Source: Cladophialophora immunda
Taxonomy: Eukaryota; Ascomycota; Eurotiomycetes; Chaetothyriales; Herpotrichiellaceae
NCBI RefSeq assembly: GCF_000835495.1
Contig: NW_015622544.1
Location: forward strand, 3,686,855 to 3,750,854
DNA: 64,000 bases
Direction of reading: 5' to 3'
Part shown: positions 9,805 through 21,312 of the stretch, in pieces
Position numbering within the stretch: position 1 is the first letter of the stretch
Layout: the number at the start of each line of letters is the position of its first letter
Program-made: the position numbers and the translations under genes
The notes under the pieces: model-generated
Seen by the model: the letters and a program-made list of their open reading frames with translations, nothing else
Database searches by the model: none
Told to the model about the DNA's origin: nothing

Positions 9805-11844
9805 ATGACCACCATTGTTCACCAATATTCTGACCGTTTTCAGAGGGACCGATCAGATCGATCTCGTTCACCCCGCCGCCGATCGCGCAGTCCACGACGC
9901 AGCCGCCGTTCCTACTCTCCCCGAAGCCGCTCTCGCAGCCGAGGCGACGACTACCGCCGAAGTGAGCGCCGGTCAAGAAGTCCCATGAGTGGTGCACCCA
10001 ACCCAACTGGAGGATACTCTGGAGGGTCAGGCTACGCCGGCGGAGGTCGACCACCACCTAGAACGTTCGAAGATCGTGCCGCGGCAAAAGAACAAATGAT
10101 GCAGTCAGTGCGCGAGTCTTCTCAACAAGACCGCCGTGTCTATGTGGGCAATTTGGCTTACGACGTCAAATGGCACCATCTCAAGGATTTCATGAGACAA
10201 GGTCGGTTTTCAGGGGTTTCCCGTCACATCTCGCAACTCTTGACTGATGCCGAAATTTAGCTGGAGAAGTTCTCTTTGCTGATGTCTTGACTCTTCCGAA
10301 TGGAATGTCGAAGGTGGGCGCCATTGTGTGATGCGGCTGGTTCTACTGGTCTTCCTTTTTGGTTATTTTTGTTGGACGTTGGATTGACGGGTTGGACCTG
10401 GTCCACGGGTTAATGTAGGGATGCGGGTAAGTGCAAACTTTGCCAGATCTGCAAATGTTGGGCCCGTTTTCTGACTCAAACTAGGATTGTGGAATACGCA
10501 ACTAGGGAACAAGCCCAACAGGCTATCCAAACACTCAGCAACCAGAGCCTTATGGGCCGTCTCGTCTACGTCCGAGAGGTGCGCGACCCTTTTGTCCACG
10601 CCAAAGGCTCAACTTTTTCAACGTTACTGACCGCCTCATTTCGCAATTAGGATCGCGAAACAGAACCCCGATTTACTGGCCCATCGGCCCGCGGCGGCTT
10701 TGACACTGGTCGAGGTGGTTTCGGCTATGGTGGTGGCCCTTACGGTGGCGGTATGGGTGCCGGTGGTGGTGGTGGTGGTGGTGGCGGAGGCGGCAGCGGC
10801 GGCCGACAGCTCTACATTTCCAATGTCTGTTTCTCTTCCCCGTTGCATTTGCTCATTGAACTATCTGTTGACATGGACTCCTTAGCTCCCATTCAATGTT
10901 GGCTGGCAAGATCTAAAAGATCTCTTCCGCCAGGCTGGTAAGTGGTTCCTCTTCAACGTCGAACTGACGATAAATCTTACGTATTGCAGCTCAGGAAGGA
11001 ACGGTTATTCGAGCCGATGTGCACGTGGATCCAAGTGGTCGTCCCAAAGGAACTGGAATCGTCGCCTTCGAATCTCCTAACGACGCTCGTAACGCCATTC
11101 AGCAATTCAACGGATATGACTGGCACGGCCGCGCCCTTGAGGTCCGAGAGGATCGCTACGCAGGCAGCGGCGGGCCTGGCATGGGATACGGTGGACGAGG
11201 AGGATTCGGCGGAGGATTCGGCATGCGTGGTGGATACGGCGGCGGCAGGGGAGGCTTCGGAGGCCGTGGAGGCTACGGCGGTGGTGGTGGCTATTCTCGA
11301 GGCGGATTTGGCGGTGGATATGGAGGCGGCGGAGGCGGAGGCGGTGGTGGTGGTTATGCTGGTGGTGCAGCTCAAGAACCAGCAGCACCTAACCCCTTCA
11401 CCGACTTCGCAACCTCTGGCGGCGAGAGAAGCCAGACGATCTACGTGCGAAACGTGAGTGACTCCCCGTTTTCAGCTGGAGAAACTGTCAAGCTGACCGC
11501 CATGCAGCTCCCTTGGTCTACGAGCAACGAAGACTTGGTCGAACTGTTCACCACTATTGGCAAAGTCGAACGCGCCGAGATCCAATATGAACCAAGTGGA
11601 CGATCCCGAGGAAGTGGTGTGGTCGAGTTCGACAGCGCCGACAACGCCGAGACAGCCATCTGTGCGTTCAACCTCATTCTCTCACACACGGTGTATGCTA
11701 ACGTTGGCAGCGAAATTCACCGGCTACATGTACGGCGGTCGCCCTCTTGGACTGAGTTACGTCAAATACACGAATGCCAACGGCAACGAGGCCATGGAAG
11801 GTCAAGAGGCCACGGGTGGCATGACCCAAGATCAAATGATGTGA
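9805..11844 (+). CDS. gbp2: Gbp2/Hrb1-type SR-like mRNA-binding protein, three RRMs
   Basis: Nuclear, probably shuttling, mRNA-binding protein of the yeast Gbp2/Hrb1 type, which monitors splicing and export with the TREX complex. Nine exons: 9805..10201, 10261..10313, 10419..10426, 10485..10578, 10651..10824, 10886..10937, 10990..11453, 11508..11661, 11711..11844 (509 residues). Exon 3 is an 8-base micro-exon that supplies Gly-Cys-Gly in the RNP1 motif of RRM1 (SKGCGIVEY). The N-terminus (residues 10-70) is an Arg-Ser domain; RRM1 spans about 110-185 ([10 protein letters not shown]), RRM2 about 236-312 (QLYISNLPFN), RRM3 about 408-485 (TIYVRNLPWS). Gly-rich linkers lie at about 195-233 and 320-395. 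All exon junctions keep phase and each RRM is complete, so the model is strong. The start ATG follows an in-frame region without conservation. Confidence 0.92.
10419..10426 (+). other. Micro-exon of 8 bases in the RRM gene
   Basis: Bases GGATGCGG lie between an acceptor (TAATGTAG, ending 10418) and a donor (GTAAGT, starting 10427). Joined to AAG upstream and GATTGTGG downstream they give K-G-C-G-I-V, exactly the conserved RNP1 core. Omitting it would shift the frame. Confidence 0.85.
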
Positions 11845-13357
11845 CCGGCTGGTTCACGACGACATGCATCAAATTCTTTTCTCTGACGAACAAGTGTCTA
11901 TTCGACATGCGGATCGACGTCGCCCCGGACATCATATCATTCGAGGACCCGGGGTATTCTCCAGATTGTACTTCTAAACACACTGCTTGGACAACTCGGC
12001 ACACGAGACACAACTACGGCAACTTTGGGCTTTTCCATAAGGCCCTACCACGCCGACATTTTCCTTTTCTGTCTTTGCTTCAATCAAAAAAGTTGTGATT
12101 TTCATTTTGCAGTTCAGGGTCATCTAGGAGGCCAGGGAAGAGGTTGAACGGGAAGCTGAGGCTCAAAGGTGCCTCGTGGGAAATGAAGAGAATTTCAGAT
12201 TGGGACCATTATTCTCCTTTTCCACTGAAGGACATGGCAGCATGGACAGGGCTAGATAGGTGAAAACTCATGAGGGTTAGGGGGGCTGGAGCACGAGAAC
12301 CCTGGGCAGGAAGATTTGGGTCACAAAACAACCAAACAATGCAATGCGTACGGATAGCTGGGACAACAGGCTGTATCTGGTGTGGGTTGTAGAGATCCAT
12401 TGAAGGTATGGTGGCGATGGTTACGGTTCTCTTCGGCCGCCCTTGCGACTTGGGGGGGAGGACCGTGGCCGAGAGGCAAAGACGACCTCGAGTGCAGAAT
12501 GCCCCCAGTGCGACTCGATCAATCACGGTGGCATCCATCTATTCCCTTGGGGCAGGGGGTGTTGAATGTCCGTGTGAGCATGTGTCAGGTGGACGGATCC
12601 CTGTGGCCAGCTACCCTCTTCCCTGTCGCATCGCCTAGAATTGCACATGGAGGAGGCGGGCTAGCCACTCCGTTCTCGCCACTGCCTGACGCCCGATTTC
12701 TCTGGTAAGTCGAGCAAAGGGTTGCACTCTGCCTGAGGGATCAACGCGGTCGACAGGACGGTAAGATGCCAGGTTGAAGCAGCAGACTAGGTCTATGGAG
12801 TATATCACCTCTCTATGGCTCTGCTATCCACTTTCACCAGAGACGAGGAGGTGTTCTTCCTCTTCCTGAGGACAACAAATCTGGTCAATTTGAAACCAGG
12901 TCCAGATGACCAGCCAGGTGAGCAACTCCTCACCCACTCGATATATTTTCTTTTCCTTTCCACTGGCTGTGGCAGCTGTTGGGTGGCCCTGTAGTAACTA
13001 CTGACATTCTTCGCTTCTCCTCTCACGGGGCGAGAAAAGTAGATTCTTACTCTTTTGCACTTCTCTCCAGAGTTCCACAGGGGCATTTCTCCCTTTGCGT
13101 GGAGATGCGTTGTCATTGTTCGAGCTCATTACTGCTAAAACAACAGACCTAGACCAGGCACCATCAATACTATTGGGTAAAGGGGGAGGTATGCATGAAT
13201 TTTGCACTAAAATCTATTTCTTCGCTCCAGTTGAGATCTGGTAAGCTGCATGAAAGGTGGATGGGGTGCTGTGATGCACTCATCCCTTTCGTGGCCACCA
13301 GCCTAATGGAGCCCCAGAGAGAGATACAATACGGTGTGCGTCTTTGGGAGAAGGTAA

Positions 13358-13359
<2 letters not shown>

Positions 13360-13423
<64 letters not shown>
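13360..13423. repeat. (TG)n microsatellite, about 31 units
   Basis: An uninterrupted alternation of G and T of about 64 bases, ended by TATGTG. Such alternating purine-pyrimidine tracts can adopt Z-DNA and vary in length between isolates. It lies far from any recognised gene. Confidence 0.98.
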
Positions 13424-13429
<6 letters not shown>

Positions 13430-14384
13430 TTGCGACCCTTTCCCAGAATCAAACACACCATCTCGACTCCCCAAATCCACCCCCGTTTCCCCAGCCGCTG
13501 CATATCGCGATTTGCTCAAGCAATGAATCAGTCGGCCAGGTGAGTCAATCTGGCTCAGAACCCTGGCCATTTCCTTGGGTTTAGGATTAACACTAACCAT
13601 ACCCCGGCTCAATAGAAAGAGAAGGAGGAGGGGGGAGAAGACGGAGAGAGAGCCTTAGCATCAAAGAGAAGACACGCCCACCCACCTCCCCCATCTGCCC
13701 TCTCTCTTTCGTAAATGCAAGACGCCGTTCATAGGAAAGAGGGAGGGGCGCAAAGTGGGACGTCCATTCAAGCCTGATCCAAATGTCTCTCTGCCTTACT
13801 TTCGGCCAATCTAAATGGAATTGACCCGGAGAGGGAGAGAGAAGAAATGACATGGGCTTTGACTTGATCGAGGTTTGTGTGTTGGGGAATCAACGTAGGA
13901 GAGTTGTCACTCGTTGATACTGATTGACTTTGCCCTCATTACCCTCTCTCCCTCCCTCCGTTCATTCCAATCCCCTCCCCTTCCGGCCCCTCCCTATTAT
14001 CCCCCCCAGGTCCACAGACCAAAAGAACCGTTGCTATTCGGAAACAGGGACACACATACCCATCCACATACACCAAAAAAGCAAAAGCAAAAGCAAAACA
14101 AGTAACGAGCTCACACCTCTTCGTAATGGCTGAGGGGGAAAGGGGGGCGCATCTTGGACGGCGGATTTTGAGTTCCTAATCTATCCCCTGTGGGTTAGGT
14201 CGGGCTCTGCCTCTGCGTCCTGACGAAACGTTACACGATGATCGCGGGTTTAGGTGTCACGATCTACGATCTCCAATCTGGCGGTGTCCCCTTGAATCGA
14301 AGAGCTCTCGTTTGTGGGTATTCGTTCCGATCACCGTTTCTTGACTCTATTTTTTTTTCGGTTTGAGTTTGGAAAGGGAGAGGA

Positions 14385-14406
14385 GGATGGATGGATGGAT
14401 GGATGG
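14385..14406. repeat. (GGAT)n short tandem repeat
   Basis: About five and a half copies of GGAT followed by a G run, within a purine-rich tract. Confidence 0.95.
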
Positions 14407-17400
14407 GGGGAAAACAAGAAAAAAAGAGAGTTTAATGGTATCATGGGAGAAATGAATACTGTCCAGGATTCGGCGAAATAGTGATGCCAAAAAAAGGGAG
14501 AAATTAGGGGAAAGGGAACCAGGGCCAGACAGAGGGTGATGGATTGGTCCACGGGCTCAATGTTGGGAAGTCGATGATGATAGAAATTATGGGCCTGGTC
14601 ATCCTCGAGTAGTTTACGAAGCTGTTGCTTAGTCTTTGGGAGAATCCAAACTCTTAAACGGCCGGGTGTCTGTTGTGGCCGTTGGACATCGATAGGAGGC
14701 TTGCCTGACTGAGGGAGCCTGGCTGCGTAGACTTCTGGAACGAGGAAAAGGCATGGTCCCAGCATTCTTGGGGGCACACACCAGCCTCTAGACCACCTAT
14801 TTCCTCTGGATCACCCGACAGAAGGGGTCGAGGCGTTGGTGGCTTTGGGCTGACCTCCAAAATTTGTTGATACCTACTTTCGACTTCTGCGTCTTGTCTT
14901 GCTCCGAGATAGCTAGGCAATCTCTATCTCAGTCTGAACAGGAATACATTAGTCGGGCGTCACATGTGCAGCAACAGAGAAAAGCACAGTCAGCGAGATT
15001 TCGCGCTTGGACAGCTAGGAATTTGGTGGCTTAATCATTATGGTTGGACAGTGAGCTGCTGAAGTCTTCAGCTAGCCACCGAGCACCGGTCTGCCGTATT
15101 GTAGCTTGGGCACCAATCCGTGATGCAGGTGGGCAAGGAGCAAAAATATGCTTCCGATCTGTACCCTGGAACCGCTGCGAGTCGCTGCAACTCGACTCAG
15201 TTGAGACCGTATTTCGCGAAAACGACGGGTTCCTTGTCGAGCAAAGACCATGGAGGCGTATTGAAGGCCCGTCCTTCCCGGGTAAAAGCTCCTGCAGGGC
15301 GAGAACATCCACAAAGCATCAATGAGCCCACCATAAGCCCAGGAGGGGCTCATCATGCCCTCCAGCAGACTTTCCCTCTCAACGAATCAACTTGGAGCTC
15401 CGGATTGACATGAGTTGAGTCGGGCGCGGACCGAACAGGAATGTGACCAGGGTTTCCACTCACGCTACGGAGTCTCCATGCACGTCCATGCGGCCATGGT
15501 TGCATGAGGCGCATCGCCGATCAATAAGGAGCAGCAGACTGGGGACTTGGGAGGCTCGAACATGGTTTTGTGATTGTGCACCCTTGGCGACTGAGCCATC
15601 TGCAACCCATCAGGAAGTAGGGTCTGTCTGTCACTGCATGTGCTTGCCTTAGTGCCTCCATTAGGTGTCCCCCCCATCCCACATGCAGTTGTTGCACACT
15701 TGGTTGCCTCGTCACGGAACGAGGAATACCCCGTCCAGCAGCAGAGACCCGGCCGCGTCTCCGACCTCTGTAGCATCTGTAGCATTTAGACTCAGAGCAG
15801 GGACACTCGGAAGATTTGAGCACACGGGCAGGTTACTCACCTGGAGGTGGTGCCTGAGTTTGATAGCAGGAATGGCCTCGAAACGCCCGAAAGTCAGGGA
15901 CCCATCCCCCGCGACTGGACCATAATTCCAATGCTTCTGCTAGAATGAGGGCGCGGGAAAGTCTTGAAAGGATATCCACCTCAATAATGGCTCCCCAACA
16001 TTTCGTTCAGGAACCCTCATCTCCTAGTGGAAGCCACAGGCTCCCGGGGAACCTAAGGCCGAGCGCCATCCCTTTTCGTCCATCGAAATGCTGCTTTTGT
16101 GGCCGCTTCACCGCCTTTTCCTCGACCACAGATGAGGCACGTCAAGGACCGGGAACATTGCGCATTGCGCATTGCCATTATCACGGAGCCTAGTTCGAGG
16201 AAGATGCAACTTCCTGAATCCTGCAACAAGCACGGTGTGCGCGGCTCGAGCGAGCTATGGGTGGTGGCGTCCCCCATGGCATGGGTCGCCGAAGAGGCCC
16301 TGATAGGGCTGAGAGGTGGATTTGAAGATCAGTCTTCTCGGAGTGGCTGACGGCGATGTGTCCTGCTCGTGGGCCTCAGGAAAGTCGGCGAATTGCATCT
16401 CAAATCCTGATCCCAATATTGTTCAACGCCTCCTCTTCCAAGTTAAACAGAATGTTCGGCAGACGGCTTCGGCACCGAGATGTAGAGGGACCATCCGACC
16501 CGGGAGCGTTGAGGATTCGTGAGTAGGAAGAGATCATGCTCTGAGGGAAAGGCCCAATGGCTCTGATGATCGCCTGGTGGCCAGTTCTAGCCCCCACGAC
16601 ATGTGGCCGAGTCGGAGCGAGCGAGCTAGCCCACGTCCCGGAAATGGCCGGTCTTGTCCAGCCTGACGGATGCAAAGTCAAATTCAACAGAGAGAAGCTG
16701 CTGAGGATGCTTCTGGTGTTGGGATCTACCCGATTCCGCTGTGAGCGATATGGATATGGCTCAGCATTTCCTGATCTGAAGCGTGAGCAATGCTCACAGC
16801 CTTAGCAGAGGCAGCAGGCAGGCGCAAGGCCGCCGTTTCACAGGTCTTTGATGGCCTACTGTGAAGTCGTCACAGTCGTCTTGCCTCTCTATTCACTGGT
16901 TGGAAAAATGAGAGCTGAATTGACTGGTCGCACAATAGGTGAGCTCTCTTTCAGGGGTTTCGTTGTCTGATGCTGAGAGAGCAGTCTTTAGGTCCTCGAT
17001 TGACTCTAGCTTAAGAGAACTCGTCTCATACCTACCAAGGTATCTGTTTCGACATCTCTTCAAGCATCTCAATACTTATGACTCAAGGGACTCATCAAGC
17101 TTTGGTTGCCTATGTATCATTTCGAGATCCTGTGCTGGGCCGTCTATTCGAGATATTACCGATGTCGACCCTATGGCTGCTAGAGAGCCTCTATTGAGCT
17201 GCTCCTGGCCTTCTATATTCTTCCATTCTGATGCACAAGCTGATCTGGCAGGCGCTGCGTTCACCCAGTCTGCAATCACGGCCCTGTCCACACTCGTATA
17301 CCGGCTCACCATGCTGGCTTCCCAACTTATTAAAACAACAACCACATTCCTGGAAGACGTACGGGGGAAGCCTCTTGATTAGACTTCTACTTCACCATCA

Positions 17401-17821
17401 AGAAAGCTAGCACAATCTCAAAGGTCTGGAAACACGATGCTCGGCCTCTGCTCGTCGTGGTGCAGGAGCCTCAAGGGGTTTGAATGCTCCTAGTATGTGC
17501 GAAAGTGACAAAGCTGTCCGAAAACGGGCCTATAACGTTTGGTAACGGACTCGGAAGTCAAATTGACCGAATTCTATACCCGAAAAATCCGACCGAACGA
17601 TGCCGCCCTTGCAGGTCTCTCCCTGGGATCCATAGTACGGAGGGTCGGAGCGAGCTTTGCGATGACTGACTTGCTAGAAACGAGATACCAGGTGTTGGGC
17701 ATTTTGTTCGACCGAGTCCGCCGTATACTAGGCCAAAGACGGTCATGACTCGCCTTAATTAATTATTATTACATCTTTGCAATACGAATGGAAGTTAGTG
17801 CGTTTCCACCCGCTGGCCACC

Positions 17822-17952
17822 TATTGGCACATTTCACTCCTAGACTTTGCCTATTGGCGGTTCTATGCTGCTTCGAGTGATGCTAATCTCTTGCGACAAC
17901 GACCGCTAGTGCAGGCAATCACTATTTCATGTTGATGCTGAAGCATTTATAG
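17822..17952 (+). promoter_or_regulatory. Likely core promoter of the dehydrogenase gene: paired CCAAT boxes and TATA-like site
   Basis: Two copies of CTATTGGC (reverse CCAAT) lie at 17821 and 17851, exactly 30 bases apart, about 160-190 bases before the start codon. A TTTATAGG element follows at 17945, some 65 bases before the ATG. CCAAT is bound by the Hap complex in filamentous fungi. The order CCAAT, TATA, ATG at these distances is typical for a fungal promoter; function is inferred. Confidence 0.45.
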
Positions 17953-18012
17953 GAGAGTGATTCTACCTTCTCGCACGCTGCTGCTCCATCTTCACTCCAT
18001 TTTCCTTTCACC

Positions 18013-19126
18013 ATGGTCAACTTAGACGTCGTCCGCGCGTCGAACACTTCCCTGGTTCAGAGCCAGCCTTTGGTGGCTGTGTTCTTTGGTGGCACAGGCG
18101 GTATAGGACAATTCACACTTCGCGCTTTGGCCGCGGCCGAGGCAAAGGGAGGTAAAGGGTTGCGGGCATACGTTGTGGGGAGAAATGCCAAAGCCGCTGA
18201 AGGCATCCTCGCCGACTGTCGTGGCGCCTGCCCGCAGGGTCAGTTCAAGTTCCTCAAGGCCGACGACCTCTCGTTGATCAGCGACGTCGACCGCCTTTGC
18301 GCAGAGATCGTTCAGTTGGAGGAAAAGGAGAGCCAAGATCCGAGGATTGACTACCTGATGGTATCTCAAGGCGGGATGCCCTTTCTTCCGCGGAAAGGTG
18401 TGTCTGCAATTGCTCGAGGGTATGAGCTGCGGCGCTTCTGCTGACGACGCCACAGATACGAAAGAGGGGATCGATGTGACGATGTCGCTCATGTACTACT
18501 CTCGCATGAGGATTATTACCAAGTTGCTCCCCCTGCTTCTCAGTTCCCAGCTTCCCGCGACCGTCGTCTCGGTCTACGCGGCAGGCATGGAAGGCAAGTT
18601 GTATCCGGACGACCTGTCCCTTCGCGATTTGAGCCGATACAGCTATTCGTTGGCCCGATCCCACATGTGTTACATGCACGCCCTCTTCATGGAGACCTTG
18701 GCCCAACGACACCCGAGAAAGCTCGCTCTGATCCACATTTTCCCGGGCCTCGTTATAGGACCAGGCTACCACAGCACGGAGTTGCCGCTCTGGTTCAGAA
18801 TAATCGTCCACTGGTTCGTCTTGCCGTTCTTCGGGCGGTTCCTGACCGTGCCAACGGGTGAGTGTGGGGAGAGAATGCTGTCCCTTGCGTCGTCGGATCG
18901 ATATCCTCCACGACCGGTGGATGGCTCCCAGAGAAGGGAGGGCGCCGTCACAGGAACAGACGGGGCGCCTGGAAGCGGAGTTTACTCCCTCACCTGGAAT
19001 GGCGAGAGCAAGATCAACGCGAAAGCATACCAGAAGTTCAACAGGGAGGAAATGAGAAAAAAGGTCTGGGATCATACCATGAAGTGTTTCGAGGTCGTTG
19101 AAGCAGGCAAGGTCTTTACGGAGTGA
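18013..19126 (+). CDS. Short-chain dehydrogenase/reductase family protein (atypical)
   Basis: NAD(P)-dependent oxidoreductase-like protein of 351 residues; substrate unknown. Exons 18013..18397 and 18456..19126; the intron (18398..18455, GTGTGT...CACAG) is phase 1 and restores D-T-K-E. A Rossmann nucleotide-binding motif GGTGGIG sits at about residues 27-33 and a beta4 segment LMVSQGG at about 115. The usual catalytic Tyr-x3-Lys is not obvious: the best-placed candidate is Y-S-L-A-R, with Arg where Lys is expected. The downstream HIFPGLVIGPGY segment resembles the substrate-loop region of a fungal SDR group often found with secondary-metabolism genes, but no polyketide or terpene synthase lies nearby. 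A hydrophobic helix (about residues 255-275, LWFRIIVHWFVLPFFGRFL) may contact membrane. It is convergent with the acetyltransferase gene. Confidence 0.85.
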
Positions 19127-19308
19127 GGAGTGGAAACGGCATCTCATCGTGCAACGAGCTATATTGAACGTCGACGGACGTCGGTGTGTGTGTATATGGT
19201 GTAGAGAAATGGGGACGTTTAATTGTGATGATTACAACAAAACCCGAGATTCTAGCCACGACCGGCTTGCAATAACGTCAAAAAACTCCGCGCTGTGTCC
19301 GAATATCC

Positions 19309-20202
19309 TCAACCCAGGGCACCGACGGCCGGGACCGCCGCGGGTGCATGAGCGTGCCCGTTCTGAGTCGGTGTCAGCTCGCAATAGACCTTGGTGGCCC
19401 GTTGCTTGGCCTCCCCGAAGGGCCTGATCTTCGTCTTGACGCCGTCGACCTCGACCTCCTCCTCGTACTCCTGGGTGTAGAACTCGCAGATGACGGTGCT
19501 CTTGAACGGCGGCGGGGGCTGGGACCAGACTTTGTGGACGGCGTCGGCGAGACATTCGATCTGGATGGCGCGGAAGCCCTGCTCGGCGGCGTAGCGCATC
19601 AGGAACTGCGCCAGGCCCTTCATGACGCCCTTGCCCTCGGCGTCGTGGCGGGTGCTCGTGGCGTTGCGCATCAGCACCTGGCGCTCCCCCGTGGGCTTCC
19701 AGCTGGCCTCGTCGCGCGGGTCCGACGCCCCCAGCACGTGGTAGATGGTCCCGAACAGCGGGAGGCACTCGACCAGCGGGCCGATCTTCTCCATGTCCAG
19801 CTCGTGGAACCCGTCGTAGGCCAAGGCCACGCTGACCAGCGGGAAGTCCATCTGCTCCAGGAGCTGGTCCTTGTCGAGCGTGGTGTCCTCCAGGTCCCAG
19901 TACAGCTTCCCGTCCGGCTTCGACTCCGCGCGCTTGAACTGGTACTCCAGGTCGAAGACGCCGAAACTGTGGCCCGACCCGATCTGGTGCCGGACCAGGT
20001 AGTCCGCGGCGTGGGAGGCCCGATACATCCGCGCCGTCTTCGCTTCCGGGTAGCACACCGGCCACACGGGGGAGTAGAATATGTTCGAGTGCAGCACGAT
20101 TGCCTTGGCCCAGGCGATATGCTCCTCTGTCAACCGCCGGATCTCATAGCGAGGCGGGAGGTTCGTTGGGTTGGTCGCGGTGGCGGCGGAGAGTTTGGTC
20201 AT
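19309..20202 (-). CDS. GNAT-fold acetyltransferase-like protein
   Basis: A single-exon protein of 297 residues resembling fungal conserved proteins of the GNAT superfamily. The N-terminal part YEIRRLTEEHIAWAKAIV begins like a GNAT beta1-alpha1 unit, and the acetyl-CoA site would be DAEGKGVMKGLAQFLMRYA followed by GFRAIQIEC (about residues 190-225), corresponding to the R/Q-x-x-G-x-G/A motif A, beta4 and alpha3 pattern. No signal peptide or membrane segment is seen, so it is probably cytosolic; acceptor unknown. Codons end almost always in G or C, more so than in neighbouring genes. On the promoter side a TATATA sequence lies at 20318-20323, about 115 bases before the start, with CCAAT nearby (20302). 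The 182-base gap to the dehydrogenase gene holds both 3' ends. Confidence 0.75.
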   Translation of the reverse strand: MTKLSAATATNPTNLPPRYEIRRLTEEHIAWAKAIVLHSNIFYSPVWPVCYPEAKTARMYRASHAADYLVRHQIGSGHSFGVFDLEYQFKRAESKPDGKLYWDLEDTTLDKDQLLEQMDFPLVSVALAYDGFHELDMEKIGPLVECLPLFGTIYHVLGASDPRDEASWKPTGERQVLMRNATSTRHDAEGKGVMKGLAQFLMRYAAEQGFRAIQIECLADAVHKVWSQPPPPFKSTVICEFYTQEYEEEVEVDGVKTKIRPFGEAKQRATKVYCELTPTQNGHAHAPAAVPAVGALG

Positions 20203-21312
20203 CGTGAAGACGCGACGTCGTTTTGGTCCTGGGAAGAAACAGGGGCAACCTTTGAGAGACGCTGGTCTTGACGGGTAGAAGAGAAAGGCGACCCAGGGAG
20301 GCCAATATCACGCGACATATATAGTTTTGTTTTCCCCCTAGCAGTGAGCTGGAATCAGCTTACCTCGACCCAGGACGGTGACTTCGACTTCGAATGGCCA
20401 TCGGTCGCTCGAGCCCCGACTGAATGCAACGCAGCCTGATGTAGGGGTACCGCATCTCGAGCTGTTTTGCATATTATGGGCTCAATCTGACAGGGCCGTG
20501 GCCGACCTTGGCCGTCTATTGGACGTAGGGTGACATTCCAGGCAGCTGTATATCTCCCCAAGATGGAGACCATGTCAGCATAATATGCTTGGGAGTCTTT
20601 GTCATCTCCCTTTAGGCTTCCCACCCTCGACGCGGGGGGAAAAGGTTCCAAAAGGAGGAAGGACATTGAAGTCGCCTCATTCGATAAGGTGCCCGCCCCC
20701 ATATCTACCGCCGAGGGTGAGCAGATGGGTTGTGCGAAAGATCTCTAACCCATTCGTCGTCGGGTCTATCAGTCATGCCACAGCGTAGTCCAGCCGATGG
20801 CCCCCTCCATGGCGCGGCCGGGTGAAAGAATCAAAGAAAGCCATAGCCTGATTGCCACGCTCCAAGGAGGTCAAGCGTGGTCAGAAACCGATCCAGCGCA
20901 TTCTCACTCGCATCTGCAGGAACGCCACGCATCCCAAATTTAGGCGTTCTAGGCGTCGTGGCGTCTCCCAAGGACGTTAGCCTCGCGGGTTACGGTGAAG
21001 CATATTCTTCCTCGCCTTTTGTACCAGTATACTGACGCAAACTGGTAAACTGGTGACGGGCTAATAACTGTTCCCGTCTCGCCGTCTGCCCAAAAAAGTC
21101 AATTTGCCTCTGTTGCTAGTTGGTCTGACACAAAACGGCGGAGGGCTTTCTGTGCCGGCCAGAAACGTCGAGAGCACACGTTGCCACATCTCTATACCTG
21201 GGGAGTTGCTGAGGTTGCCTAAGGCCAGCATACCTTGAGTAAGCAAGCACATTGGTCTGGGGATGAATTGAATGAGTGATTCAGTCATCTGATCAAATTA
21301 ATCGTATTCGCA
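20203..21312. other. Divergent promoter region between acetyltransferase and MFS transporter
   Basis: About 1.1 kb with both start regions. TATATA (20318-20323) fits the minus-strand acetyltransferase gene. Nothing coding was recognised in the rest. Confidence 0.5.

Larger units (their letters stand above)
11845..18012. other. Gene-poor stretch, 6.2 kb
   Basis: No gene could be supported. The first few hundred bases are the 3' end of the RRM gene; the last 200 form the promoter of the dehydrogenase gene. In between are a long TG microsatellite (about 13360), a GGAT repeat (about 14385), pyrimidine-rich tracts around 13640-14000, and many short open frames without family resemblance. Base composition is not strikingly AT-rich, so there is no clear sign of repeat-induced point mutation, and no transposase or reverse-transcriptase motif was seen in any frame. 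Confidence 0.55.

Noticed and set aside
13195..13584. Open frame containing a Val-Cys repeat
   Set aside because: Produced by the TG microsatellite, which is open in all frames.
16939..17382. 147-codon Ser/Leu-rich frame
   Set aside because: It begins with GTG, not ATG, and has no recognisable motif.
18278..19147. 289-codon frame antisense to the dehydrogenase gene
   Set aside because: The sense strand carries a conserved Rossmann motif and a matching intron; the antisense product resembles nothing.
19348..20271. 307-codon frame antisense to the acetyltransferase gene
   Set aside because: Explained by the G/C-ended codons of the sense gene, which leave the opposite strand free of stops.
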